Notes under the pieces: model-generated | The model's database searches: none | What the model was told of the DNA's origin: nothing | Seen by the model: only the letters and a program-made list of their open reading frames with translations | Origin: Hamadaea flava | Lineage (GTDB): Bacteria > Actinomycetota > Actinomycetes > Mycobacteriales > Micromonosporaceae | Direction: 5' to 3' | NCBI RefSeq assembly: GCF_024172085.1 | Contig: NZ_JAMZDZ010000001.1 | Span: forward strand, 2,728,001-2,792,000 | DNA length: 64,000 nt | Program-made: the position numbers and the translations under genes | Shown: positions 16,145 through 25,219 of the stretch, piece after piece | Position numbering within the stretch: the stretch's first letter is position 1 | How the letters are laid out: every line of letters begins with the position of its first letter

Positions 16145-17149
16145 CTACATCGATACAGTCCTGTATCGGCGGCGAAAACCCGGATCGACGGCGTACCGGA
16201 GAGCGCCGGTCAGACCGCCCAGGCCGACCGCGAAGCCATAGAGGAACGTGAGGCCCGCCGCTGCCGCCGCGGTCGGCCAGCCGGCGGACCGCCGGACGAA
16301 GCCGAGCATGCCGCGGACGGTCCACAGGAACGCCCCGAACGCCGCCACCGCCAGTACGCCGAGCGCTGGCGAGACGAGGGCGAGCAGCAGTCCGAACCCG
16401 GTCAGCCCGATCGCGGCCAGCTCGGCCGGCCGGTGCAACGCCTCCCGCTCCGGTTTCAGGTCCCGCTGCTTGAGCACAAGCGGGATCAGCGACACCGCCC
16501 GGCCGAAGCGCTTGCGTACCACCGACGTGACACGATCGTCGTCGTCGTGGAAGCCGACCACACGTACCGCTCGGCCGACCGGGAAGTTCTCGGCGATCCG
16601 CAGCCCGAACTCGTGGTCCTCGTTCGTCCACTGGCCGACCAGGCGCTCGTCGAAGCCGCCGATCCGATCGACGACCACCCGCCGCAGCGCGCCGACCGCG
16701 AAGTGCCCGGTGTGCACGACGTCGAGCTCCGACTGTCGATAGTGTCCGGTCAGCACCTGTACGCGCTCGACGATCCCGTCGTCAACCAGCGGCCGGTCGC
16801 CGTAGACCCCCCAGACGGCGGCGTACTCGGGATGGTCGTCGAACATCCGCATCGCCTGCTCGACGGCGTCCGGGGCCAGCGCCACGTCGGAGTCGACGAA
16901 GAACAGCACCTCGCCGCGCGCGGCTGCCATGCCCCGGTTGCGGGCCAGCCCCGCTCCCCCGTTGACCGGCAGCCGCACCACGGCCGCACCGAGGCTCTCG
17001 GCGATCGCGGCCGAGTCGTCGGTGCTCGCGTCGTCCACGACGATCACCTCGATCTCGGCGTACGTCTGGGCCTGGGCGGCTTCGACGCAGAGGGCGAGGG
17101 TCTTACGGCTGTTGTGGCAGGGCACGATCACGGAGACCAAAGGCGGCAT
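16145..17149 (-). CDS. Family 2 glycosyltransferase, membrane-anchored
   Basis: A 334-residue GT2 enzyme starting MPPLVSVIVPCHNS. It shows IVVDDASTDD, GGAGLARNRGM and VDSDVAL (DXD), then WTNEDHEFGLRI in the acceptor region (about residue 190) and hydrophobic helices in the last third (about 235-330). It likely adds a sugar to a lipid carrier or envelope glycan. The start is 5 bases beyond the stop of the upstream EEP gene. A GTG three codons earlier overlaps that stop as GTGA and is an alternative. The two genes are clearly co-transcribed. It is a paralogue of the GT2 at 12904-13914. Confidence 0.87.
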   Translation of the reverse strand: MPPLVSVIVPCHNSRKTLALCVEAAQAQTYAEIEVIVVDDASTDDSAAIAESLGAAVVRLPVNGGAGLARNRGMAAARGEVLFFVDSDVALAPDAVEQAMRMFDDHPEYAAVWGVYGDRPLVDDGIVERVQVLTGHYRQSELDVVHTGHFAVGALRRVVVDRIGGFDERLVGQWTNEDHEFGLRIAENFPVGRAVRVVGFHDDDDRVTSVVRKRFGRAVSLIPLVLKQRDLKPEREALHRPAELAAIGLTGFGLLLALVSPALGVLAVAAFGAFLWTVRGMLGFVRRSAGWPTAAAAAGLTFLYGFAVGLGGLTGALRYAVDPGFRRRYRTVSM

Positions 17150-17154
17150 CGGGT

Positions 17155-18333
17155 TCACCCGGCCGACAGCACGACGCGCTGAGCCTTGTGGTCGGACAAG
17201 CCCTTCGGGTCCAGCAGGTCGTACGCTGACACGTCGACGTCGGGCGTGGTGAACAGCCAGTCCAGCCGCCACTTGGCCGACCCGACCGGCCAGGTCGCCG
17301 GATAGAGCGAGGCCAGCGCCGGGGACTGGTCGACCAGCCGGTCCGGCAACAACTGGAGCAGATTCATCGCGGGCGAGGTGTTGAAGTCACCGCCGAGCAC
17401 GACGCGATTCGGGTTGCCCGAGATGTCGGCCGCCAGCGCCCGGTAGCTCGCCCGGCGGATCTCGAAGTTGAACCGGTCGATCGCGAACATGCTGGAGTCC
17501 GGGTCGGACCGCAGCCGGAAGATGCGTTGCGGCGGCTGGTAGATGTGCGAGTTGTAGAACGAGACGACCTGCCCGCCGAGCATGATGTCCGTCCGCAACG
17601 TCTGCGACTGGTAGAACAGCGGGCGATCGGCCAGCCCCGGTGGGACGGGCCGCAGATCCGCCGGCATCCAGGGCGTCGAGTCGAGCCAGTGATGGCCGAC
17701 GACCGGCAGCCGGCTCAGCGTCAGATCCCGCCCGGCCAGGACGATCTCGTAGCCGGGGAACCACTGCCGCAGCAGGTCGGCCTGGTCGATGGCCAGCGCC
17801 TGGGAGAACGTGTCGGCTCGGGTCAGGTCGACGTGGGCGTACTCCTGCAGGAGGTAGACGTCGGCGTCCAGGGAGCTGAGGAACTTGTAGAAGTCCTCGG
17901 TGGTGTGCGGCCCGCCCGGTTCGAGGTCCTGATCCCAGTACTCCGTGTTCCAGGTGACCAAGGTGATCGCGCCGGGCGCGACGGGCGGCCGCGAATGCCA
18001 CAGCGTGGCCGCGTTGATGCCGGAGTAGTCGAACCCGAGGATGAGCCCGCACACCGCGTACGCGATCAGCAGCCGTCGCCGGGTCAGCGCCGCGAGCGCG
18101 ATCAGCAGGATCGGCACCGCCGCGAAGACGAACGGCGGCGCGAGATCGACCGGCCCCCACCAGTACGCCCGGCCGCTCAGCACGCGGTGGGCCACCACGA
18201 ACACCAGCCAACCGGCGCAGGCCACCCCCGTCAGGCGTATCCGCCAGGAATGTCGTGGGCGCGGCTGGACCGCGGACGCCACCGGTTTCTCGACTGGAGC
18301 GACCACAGAGGCTGAGGTTTCGAGGGGCGCCAC
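17155..18333 (-). CDS. Membrane-anchored endonuclease/exonuclease/phosphatase family protein
   Basis: A 392-residue protein with about three N-terminal hydrophobic helices and a C-terminal EEP fold. EEP motifs are TLVTWNTEYW, LLQEY (metal-binding Glu), NSHIYQP, VVLGGDFNTSP, RLDWLF and a terminal LSDHKAQ (catalytic His). Proteins like this act on phosphodiesters or phospholipids at the outer membrane face; nuclease, sphingomyelinase-like and glycan-linked phosphatase roles are all possible. I place the start at the GTG 18333 because the longer frame to 18543 runs under the divergent epimerase gene. It is co-transcribed with the GT2 downstream. Confidence 0.78.
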   Translation of the reverse strand: MAPLETSASVVAPVEKPVASAVQPRPRHSWRIRLTGVACAGWLVFVVAHRVLSGRAYWWGPVDLAPPFVFAAVPILLIALAALTRRRLLIAYAVCGLILGFDYSGINAATLWHSRPPVAPGAITLVTWNTEYWDQDLEPGGPHTTEDFYKFLSSLDADVYLLQEYAHVDLTRADTFSQALAIDQADLLRQWFPGYEIVLAGRDLTLSRLPVVGHHWLDSTPWMPADLRPVPPGLADRPLFYQSQTLRTDIMLGGQVVSFYNSHIYQPPQRIFRLRSDPDSSMFAIDRFNFEIRRASYRALAADISGNPNRVVLGGDFNTSPAMNLLQLLPDRLVDQSPALASLYPATWPVGSAKWRLDWLFTTPDVDVSAYDLLDPKGLSDHKAQRVVLSAG

Positions 18334-18451
18334 GAGCCCAGTCTCGCGGGCGCACCTTGCCGGAAGCTTGCCCTCGCGGCCAAGAACGCGGCAAAGATCG
18401 ATCACTACCGTCGGGAGGGTCGGCGGAGGCTTGGAGTCGCAGGAGGGGCGC

Positions 18452-19471
18452 GTGCGGATCGTGGTCACCGGGGCGGCCGGAATGCTGGGCACCGCACTGC
18501 TTTCCGGGCCGTGGGCCGGCGTCGACTGGACCGGTGTGGACATTCGACCGTTGACCGTGGACGCGGACTTCGTTCAGGCGGACGTGCGCGACACCGACGC
18601 GATGGCGCGGGCCTTCCAGCACGCCGACGTCGTGATCCACTCGGCGGCCGCGCTGCCGAGCAACCGATCGGCCGAGATCCGCTCGGTCGACGTCGACGGG
18701 ACCGCGTCGGTGGTCGCGGCGGCGAAGCGGGCCGGGGTCGGGCGGCTGGTGCACATCTCGTCGACCGCCGTCTACGGCCTGCCCCGGCACTGCCCGACGC
18801 CCGAGGACTATCCGTGCGAGCCGGTCGACGCCTACTCCGGCGCCAAGCTCGAAGCCGAACGGATCGTGCTGCGGGCGCGGGCGGAGGGTCTGTGCGCGCC
18901 GATTCTGCGGCCGAAGACGTTCCTCGGACCCGAGCGGCTCGGGCTGTTCGCGATGTTGTTCGAGTGGGCCGACGAGGGCCGCAACTTCCCGCTGCTCGGC
19001 GGCGGGGACGTCCGCACGCAGATGCTCGACGTCGACGATCTGTGTGTCGCCGTCCGGCTGGTCTGCGAACGCCCGGAGACCGTCGTTAACGACACGTTCA
19101 ACATCGGCGCGGCGCGCTTCGGCACGCTGCGCGAGGACTTCCAGGCCGTGCTGGACGCCGCCGGCCACGGCCGCCGGATCGTCACCGTGCCGGTCGGCCC
19201 GGCCGTGGCGATCCTGCGCGGGCTCGCAGCGCTGCGCTTGTCGCCGGTGTACGCGCGGCTGGTGCACAAGCTTCGCCGGGACTCGTACGTCTCGATCGAC
19301 AAGGCAGTCGACCGGCTCGGCTTCGTGCCCCGAGTGAGCAACATCGAGGCGCTGCTCAAGACGTACGCGTGGTGGCGCGGGACGGCGGCGGACCGCCGCC
19401 GGCCGGCCGGAACCACCCATCGAGACCCCTGGCGGCAGGGCGCCCTCCGGCTCGCGAAGGCGCTGTTCTGA
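18452..19471 (+). CDS. NAD-dependent epimerase/dehydratase
   Basis: A 339-residue extended SDR. The start VRIVVTGAAGMLG carries the NAD-binding GxxGxxG motif. The catalytic region is ISSTAVYG (Ser/Thr) and YSGAKLEAE (Tyr-x3-Lys), followed by ILRPKTFLGP. It should act on a nucleotide or lipid-linked sugar. The GTG at 18452 has an ideal AGGAGG five bases before it, which settles the start despite the frame being open back to 18041. It heads a rightward operon: the UbiA gene follows after 11 bases and a GT4 overlaps that one. Confidence 0.85.
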   Translation: MRIVVTGAAGMLGTALLSGPWAGVDWTGVDIRPLTVDADFVQADVRDTDAMARAFQHADVVIHSAAALPSNRSAEIRSVDVDGTASVVAAAKRAGVGRLVHISSTAVYGLPRHCPTPEDYPCEPVDAYSGAKLEAERIVLRARAEGLCAPILRPKTFLGPERLGLFAMLFEWADEGRNFPLLGGGDVRTQMLDVDDLCVAVRLVCERPETVVNDTFNIGAARFGTLREDFQAVLDAAGHGRRIVTVPVGPAVAILRGLAALRLSPVYARLVHKLRRDSYVSIDKAVDRLGFVPRVSNIEALLKTYAWWRGTAADRRRPAGTTHRDPWRQGALRLAKALF

Positions 19472-19482
19472 AGGAGCGGCTC

Positions 19483-20406
19483 ATGGTGCAGACCCTGGAA
19501 AGCCCGGCGACCACCGCCCTCGACGACATTCCCGTACGCTTCCGTTGGCGAGCACTGCTGTCACTGCTGCGGCCACGGCACTGGATCAAAGGCGCGCCGG
19601 TGCTGGTGGCACCTCTGGTCACTGCCCCGGTCGCCGCAGCTGGGCACGCCGCGCCGCTCGGGCTGACCCTGGCCGCCTTCCTGGCCGCGTCGTCCACCGT
19701 GTACGTGCTCAACGATCTGCGGGATCGCGACGCCGACCGGCTGCATCCGGTCAAACGCCTGCGGGCGCTGCCCAGTGGACGGGTGACCGTCCGGGCGGCG
19801 ACCCTCCTGCTGGTCGTGCTGGCCGGGATCACGGCCGCGCTGCTGACCCTGCTGCCGCTCGTGGTCGCCGGCGTCGTCGGGGCGTACGTCGCGGTCAACG
19901 TCTGGTACAGCCTGGCGTTGAAGCACCAGCCGCTCGTGGACGTCTCCGTGGTGGCCGCCGGATTCGTGCTGCGGGCGCTCGCCGGGACGGTCGCGGCCGG
20001 TCTGCCGGTCCGCCCGTTCCTGCTGATCTGCGTCTACTGCGCCTGTGTCGCGCTGTCGCTCGGCAAGCGCCGTCATGAACTGGCGATGGTCGGCGACGCC
20101 CACCGGTCGGCGCTGTCGGCGTACTCGGTGCCGTTCCTGGATCACGTGGTCGTCGTCAACCTCGTCGTGGCGCTCGCCGGCTACGTCGCCTTCCTGTGGG
20201 GGCTGGCCTCGCCGTACGGGGCGGTCGCGACGGTCGTGACGTTCCCGTTCGCCACCTTCACGATCTACCGCTACCTGCAGATGGTGATGGTCGACCGGTC
20301 GGGCGGCGATCCCGTCGTCGACCTGGTCCGGGACGGGCCGATGCGGGCCGGCGCCGGACTCTGGGCCGCCGCGCTGGCCGCCGTCCTGATCGCGAGCGCC
20401 CTGTGA
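19483..20406 (+). CDS. UbiA-family prenyltransferase (decaprenyl-phosphate phosphoribosyltransferase-like)
   Basis: A 307-residue polytopic enzyme (about eight or nine helices). The Asp-rich prenyl-diphosphate motif NDLRDRDADRLHPVKRLR (about residues 84-101) and a second polar loop, LGKRRHELAMVGDAHR (about 196-211), match the DPPR-synthase subgroup. In mycobacteria that subgroup starts decaprenylphosphoryl-arabinose synthesis. Next to an epimerase and glycosyltransferases this suggests a polyprenyl-phosphate sugar pathway. AAGGAG lies directly before the ATG at 19483. The exact transferred group is inferred. Confidence 0.8.
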   Translation: MVQTLESPATTALDDIPVRFRWRALLSLLRPRHWIKGAPVLVAPLVTAPVAAAGHAAPLGLTLAAFLAASSTVYVLNDLRDRDADRLHPVKRLRALPSGRVTVRAATLLLVVLAGITAALLTLLPLVVAGVVGAYVAVNVWYSLALKHQPLVDVSVVAAGFVLRALAGTVAAGLPVRPFLLICVYCACVALSLGKRRHELAMVGDAHRSALSAYSVPFLDHVVVVNLVVALAGYVAFLWGLASPYGAVATVVTFPFATFTIYRYLQMVMVDRSGGDPVVDLVRDGPMRAGAGLWAAALAAVLIASAL

Positions 20407-21647
20407 CGGCCACCGAATACGACCTGTGCGTCGCGGTGAACTACTACACGCCGTACGTCAGCGGGCTGACCGAGGTGGCCCGGGTCGTCGCCGAAGGTCT
20501 GGCCGCTCGCGGCTGGCGGATCGCCGTCGTCGCCGCCCAGCACGACCCCGCCACGCCGCGCCGCGAAACGCTGTCCGGTGTGGACGTCTACCGGACGCCG
20601 GTGACCGCGACGATCAACCGTGGCCTGGTCAGCCCGTCCTTTCCGGCGACCGTACGCCGGATCGCCCGCCGGTCGCGGGTGCTGCACCTGCACCTGCCGA
20701 TGCTGGAGGCCGGACTGATCGCGGCCCGGCTGCCGACGCCGATAGTGTCGACCTACCACATCGATCTGTGGCTGCCGCCGGGGCTCGTGGCGCGGGCCGC
20801 CACCGCTGCCGTGGCCGTCTCAGCCCGGTACGCCCTGCGCCGCTCGGCCGCTGTCGTCGTCAACAGCGACGACCAGGCCGCCCATTCGCAGCTGTGGCCG
20901 GTGCTGAGCCAGGCTCGGCGGGAGGCGATCTCGGCGCCCTGCCTCGACCGGTCCGGCGGACGACCGTCCTATCGGGAGACGGCCGGGCCGCACATCGGCT
21001 TCCTCGGCCGGATCGTCGCCGACAAAGGCCTGGAATACCTCGTCGAAGCCTTCGACGGGATCGACGACCCGCAGGCCCGGCTGCTCATCGGCGGTGACTA
21101 CCTGACCGTCGCCGGAACCTCGGTCATCGACCGGATCCGGGCGGCCGCCGATCGCGACCCCCGCATCCGCATCCTGGGCCTGCTCCGGGGACAGCAGATC
21201 GCCGACTTCTACGCCTCGATCGACGCGTTCGCGCTGCCGTCGGTCGCGGAATCGTTCGGGATCGCGCAGGCCGAGGCCATGATGTGCGGCGTACCGTCGG
21301 TCACCACGGATCTGCCGGGCGGCCGGTATCCGGTCGTGGCCACCGGCATGGGAATGGTGGTGGCGCCCCGATCGCCTGTACAACTGCGGGCCGCGCTGTT
21401 TGACGTGCTCTCGTGGGACGCCGCCCGCCGGGCCGACGGGGCGGAACGGGCGCGGGACCTGTTCGGTCTCACCGCCTGCCTCGACCGCTACGCCGCCCTC
21501 TTCGACTCGCTCGCCGCCCCTCCGGTGGTCGCCGCCGCCTCGGCCGCTGCTGTGACCGCGTCAGGCCGCAGTCGATCATGCCCTCCGGGAGTTGATCAGG
21601 GTGCCACGGACGCGACACGCCGCGCGATCACGACCGAAGGTTCATGA
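20403..21647 (+). CDS. Family 4 glycosyltransferase
   Basis: A 414-residue GT-B enzyme. The N-terminal acceptor domain begins VTATEYDLCVAVNYYTPYVSG. The C-terminal donor domain has IGFLGRIVADKGLEYLVEAF and the GT4 signature SVAESFGIAQAEAMMCGVPSVTTDLPG (Glu-x7-Glu). The GTG start overlaps the preceding UbiA stop as GTGA, so translation is coupled. It likely adds a hexose or related sugar to a lipid carrier. The last 30 residues are Ala/Ser-rich and run into a GATC hairpin, with the stop codon inside the right arm. Confidence 0.87.
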   Translation: MTATEYDLCVAVNYYTPYVSGLTEVARVVAEGLAARGWRIAVVAAQHDPATPRRETLSGVDVYRTPVTATINRGLVSPSFPATVRRIARRSRVLHLHLPMLEAGLIAARLPTPIVSTYHIDLWLPPGLVARAATAAVAVSARYALRRSAAVVVNSDDQAAHSQLWPVLSQARREAISAPCLDRSGGRPSYRETAGPHIGFLGRIVADKGLEYLVEAFDGIDDPQARLLIGGDYLTVAGTSVIDRIRAAADRDPRIRILGLLRGQQIADFYASIDAFALPSVAESFGIAQAEAMMCGVPSVTTDLPGGRYPVVATGMGMVVAPRSPVQLRAALFDVLSWDAARRADGAERARDLFGLTACLDRYAALFDSLAAPPVVAAASAAAVTASGRSRSCPPGVDQGATDATRRAITTEGS

Positions 21648-21656
21648 TCGCGCGGC
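21619..21656. terminator. Hairpin between convergent GT4 and ABC genes
   Basis: GCCGCGCGATCA (21619-21630) pairs perfectly with TGATCGCGCGGC (21645-21656), loop 14 bases. The TGA of the GT4 gene (21645-21647) is the first triplet of the right arm. It can serve as a bidirectional terminator because the ABC gene ends at 21680. Its stem also carries GATC. Confidence 0.7.
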
Positions 21657-21679
21657 AGAATCGCGCGGCAGAAACCAGG

Positions 21680-24600
21680 TCAGCCGGCGAGGTGGCCCCA
21701 GGTGCGTTCGAGGCGCGCCCACGGCCCCCGGGCCTGGACCGCACCGTCGATGATCACGACGACCTTGTCCGCCTGGGCCAGCGCCGCCCGCTTGGACGTC
21801 GACCCGATCACGGTGATGCCGCGATCGCGCAGCGCCCGCCACAACGCGAGTTCGGTGGTCACGTCCAGCGCCGAGGAGACGTCGTCGGCGACGAGCAGCT
21901 CCGTACGCGGGGCGAGCGCGCGCGCCAGCGCCAGGCGCTGCAACTGTCCACCGGACAGGCGGGTGCCCTTGTGCCCGATGATCAGCCCGAGCCCGGCCGA
22001 CGCCAGATCGTGGTCGAGCTGCGCGGTGGTGACCGCCGCCTGCGCTTCCAGGTCGTGACCGAGCTTGATGTTGTCGGCGACCGACCCGGACAGCACACGC
22101 GGCAGCTGCGCCACGTAGCCGACCTGGTTCGGCCGCAGGAACAGCTCCGGCCGCGTGATCGGCTCGCCGTTCCAGCGCAGGTCGCCGGTGTGGTGCACGA
22201 TGCCGGCCAACGCCCGCAGCAGCGACGACTTGCCGGAGCCGACCGGTCCGACGACGAGGACGAGTTCGCCCCGGTCGACGGTCAGGTCGACGTTCTGCAC
22301 CGCGATGGTGCCGTCCTCGTGCACCGCCGTGAACCGCGCCAGCTCCAGGCGTTGCAGCGGCGTACGGGGGGCCGGTTCCGGGGCGGGCGCGGTGCCTTCG
22401 GACAGGTCGACGCCGTTGACGGCCTTGGTGTAGTCGCCGATCCCAGCCATCGACACCGTTCGCTTGGTCCACACCCGGGCCGACGGCAGCGACGAGATGA
22501 GCGAGGCCGTGGTCCACGCGAACCAGCGCGCGGAGCCCAGCGTGGACACCGCGACGAGGGTCGCGCCGGACGACAGCGAGCCGCCCAGGTACATCGCCCA
22601 CGCGCCGATCGGCAACAGTCCACTCAGGATCGCCGGGGTCGAGCGGGCCCAGACCTGCACTGCGATCTCACGCCGCTGACGATCGCTGCGCGTCGTGTCC
22701 AGCCTCGCGAGATGGTCCAGCACCGGCCGGGTCGCGCCCGCCAACTTGACGGTACGCGCAGCGGTGAGCGACGACACGAGCGCGGTGGCGAAGGCCGCCC
22801 GCGCCGCGACCGTGTTCTTGGCCGAGCTGGCCAGCTTCGGGCCGAACAGCGTCGCCGCGAGTCCGCTGAAGACCATCGTGCCGAGGAAGAACGCGCCTGG
22901 GACCAGCGATCCGGAGATGAGCGTCATCGCGGCGATCGTCGTCAGGGAGATCCACTGGTCGACGACGTTGTCGGCGAGGAAAACGACCCGTTCGGTGTCG
23001 CCGGACTGGGCCACGACCTCGGCCGGGGTGTGGTTGCTGACCCGGCGCGGGCCGGTCTGCCCGTACACCAGCCGCTGGCTGATCCGCAGCATCTGCCGGA
23101 CCCACCACTCGGGATACCAGCGGTTGACGGCGTACGGCATCGGGGCGGTCAGCAGCAGCGCCGAGACGATCCCGACGGCCGGCCAGAGCAGGCCGCCGTC
23201 GCCGTCCACCAGGTCGCTCCACAGCCACGGCAGGGCCGCGCCGTCGAGGCCGAACACGATCATCGCCATGAAGATGGCCAGCGAGGTCAGGCCGAACTTG
23301 GGATCGTTGAACGTCAGCCGGACGATCTGGCCCAGCGCACGCGCCTTGGGCTGCTTGGGCAGCGGCGGTGGATCGGTCTTGCCCTCGCGCTTGGCCGGTT
23401 GGGCCGGGATGACCGGCTCCGGCACCGGCTCCGGCCGTTCGGCGAGCGCCACGCCGCCCGTGCTCGCAGTGCTGTGCGCAGCCGCCGCGACCGGTTCGGC
23501 GGCGGCTTCGATGCTGGTGGCGAGCAGTTGCGCGAACCGCTCCGACTCCTGCAGCGGGCCGGCTTCGACCACGACGCCGTCGGAGAGGATGACGACTTCG
23601 TCGCAATGCTGCACGGACGACAGCCGGTGGGCGATGACGATGCCGATCCGGTCGCGCAGCAGGCGTTCGGTCGCCCGCTGCACGCGGCCCTCGGTCACCG
23701 GGTCGAGGCGGGCGGTCGCCTCGTCGAGGATGACCACCTGCGGATCGCGTACCAGGATCCGGGCGAACGCGACGAGCTGCTCCTGCCCGGCCGACAGCAC
23801 GTGGCCGCCGTCGCCGAGCCGCGTCTGCAGACCGTCCGGCAGGTCGGCCACCCAGTCCTGCAGTTCCAGCTGCTGGATGGCGTCGGCGGCGTTGGGCAGC
23901 AGGGCGGGATCGAACAGCGCGATGTTCTCCGCCAGCGTGCCGGCGAGGATGTCCGTACGCTGCGGCACGACCGCGATCCAGCGGCGCAGCTGTTCGACGT
24001 CGAGGTCGAGCAGATCCGTCCCGGACAGCAGGACCGTTCCCCGCGGCAGGGCCACCGCCCGGGTGAGCACCTTGGCCAGCGTCGACTTGCCCGACCCGGT
24101 ACGCCCGATGAGCGCGTACGACCGGCCCGGGGCGAACGTCAGGTTCACGTCGTGCAACGCCGGCGGGCGGTCGTCACCATGCGCGTACCGGAAGGTCAGG
24201 TCGCGTACGCGCAGCTCGCCGGCGGCCGGTGGCTGTCCGCCGACCGGCTCCTGGGCCGATTCGCGGAGCAGCACGACCCGGTTCCAGGCGCCGAGGGCGT
24301 ACTGAAGCTCGGGGACCATCCGGCTGACATGCTCGACGGTGCCGCCGAAGGCCAGCGCCAGCAGCCAGATCGCGGTCAGCCGCGCGCTGTCGACCCGGTC
24401 GCCGGCCAGCGCCCACACTCCGCCGAGGACGACGAGCGCGATGCAGATGCGGGTGGTGATCGCGGCGATGGCGGTCATCACGGCCGTCCCCCGCCACACC
24501 CGGCGGCCGCGTTCGAGGACGACCTTGGCCCGCCGCGCGAACAGCCGCATCACGTACGGCCGGGCGAGGGTGGTCCGCACGTCGTCCTGCCCGTGGATGG

Positions 24601-25168
24601 ACTCCTCCATCACGGCGGCCAGATCGGACCAGGCCTCCTCCTCCGCCATCCGGGCCGGGGTGATCAGCTGGGCCGGTTTGCGCAGCTTCCAGACGAGGAA
24701 CGCCGAGACGAGCACCATCGCGATCCCGGCCGGCCACCACACGAACACCGAGATCACGACCGAGAGCACCGCGACGGCCACGCCCTGAGCGATGCGTACG
24801 CCCTGCGCCCGGACCGACGACGCGACCTGGTTGACGTCGCTGTCGATCCGGTCGAGCAGCTCGCCGACCGGGGTGCCTTCGAGTGTGGGCAGGTCCTGCC
24901 CGAACGCGACCTGGCACAGCTGCCGGCGTACGCGCGCCGACCAGTCCGCTGTCAGGCGGGCCATCACGAGGCTGATCACCAGGTCGCTGAGGACCGCGAG
25001 GACGAGCGCGACGGCGAGCAGAGCGAACAGGACACCCGACCGGTACATCAGCACCGGACCGGCGATGGCGGCACCCACGGCCTGGCCCGCCGCGCCCAGC
25101 GCGACCAGGATCACCACGACCAGGGCCCGACGGGGTGAGGCAGACCACAGGTCCCGGAAGAGGCGCAT
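21680..25168 (-). CDS. Fused ABC exporter (TMD-NBD-TMD-NBD)
   Basis: A 1162-residue full-length exporter with two six-helix membrane domains (about 1-290 and 605-850) and two ATPase domains (about 330-545 and 915-1150). NBD1 has IGRTGSGKST (Walker A), LSAGQEQL (signature, Ala replacing Gly) and VVILDEATARLD (intact catalytic Glu). NBD2 has VGPVGSGKSS, a canonical LSGGQLQRL and LLVADDVSSALD, where Asp replaces the catalytic Glu after Walker B. In known exporters such asymmetry means one consensus and one degenerate ATP site. Actinomycete relatives are usually called multidrug or lipid exporters; the substrate here is unknown. A Pro/Ala-rich linker (about 560-600) joins the halves. Confidence 0.9.
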   Translation of the reverse strand: MRLFRDLWSASPRRALVVVILVALGAAGQAVGAAIAGPVLMYRSGVLFALLAVALVLAVLSDLVISLVMARLTADWSARVRRQLCQVAFGQDLPTLEGTPVGELLDRIDSDVNQVASSVRAQGVRIAQGVAVAVLSVVISVFVWWPAGIAMVLVSAFLVWKLRKPAQLITPARMAEEEAWSDLAAVMEESIHGQDDVRTTLARPYVMRLFARRAKVVLERGRRVWRGTAVMTAIAAITTRICIALVVLGGVWALAGDRVDSARLTAIWLLALAFGGTVEHVSRMVPELQYALGAWNRVVLLRESAQEPVGGQPPAAGELRVRDLTFRYAHGDDRPPALHDVNLTFAPGRSYALIGRTGSGKSTLAKVLTRAVALPRGTVLLSGTDLLDLDVEQLRRWIAVVPQRTDILAGTLAENIALFDPALLPNAADAIQQLELQDWVADLPDGLQTRLGDGGHVLSAGQEQLVAFARILVRDPQVVILDEATARLDPVTEGRVQRATERLLRDRIGIVIAHRLSSVQHCDEVVILSDGVVVEAGPLQESERFAQLLATSIEAAAEPVAAAAHSTASTGGVALAERPEPVPEPVIPAQPAKREGKTDPPPLPKQPKARALGQIVRLTFNDPKFGLTSLAIFMAMIVFGLDGAALPWLWSDLVDGDGGLLWPAVGIVSALLLTAPMPYAVNRWYPEWWVRQMLRISQRLVYGQTGPRRVSNHTPAEVVAQSGDTERVVFLADNVVDQWISLTTIAAMTLISGSLVPGAFFLGTMVFSGLAATLFGPKLASSAKNTVAARAAFATALVSSLTAARTVKLAGATRPVLDHLARLDTTRSDRQRREIAVQVWARSTPAILSGLLPIGAWAMYLGGSLSSGATLVAVSTLGSARWFAWTTASLISSLPSARVWTKRTVSMAGIGDYTKAVNGVDLSEGTAPAPEPAPRTPLQRLELARFTAVHEDGTIAVQNVDLTVDRGELVLVVGPVGSGKSSLLRALAGIVHHTGDLRWNGEPITRPELFLRPNQVGYVAQLPRVLSGSVADNIKLGHDLEAQAAVTTAQLDHDLASAGLGLIIGHKGTRLSGGQLQRLALARALAPRTELLVADDVSSALDVTTELALWRALRDRGITVIGSTSKRAALAQADKVVVIIDGAVQARGPWARLERTWGHLAG

Positions 25169-25219
25169 CCTCCCAGCTTGCCGACCCGTGGCCGGGTGCT
25201 CAACCGGATTTATCCAAGA

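Noticed and set aside
16151-16168. CGATACAGTCCTGTATCG palindrome as a SARP operator
   Set aside because: It lies within the last codons of the GT2 gene and over 110 bases from the SARP start; possible but not supported better than chance.
21644-25138. 1164-codon plus-strand frame opposite the ABC exporter
   Set aside because: Antisense shadow; the minus-strand product has complete ABC motifs.
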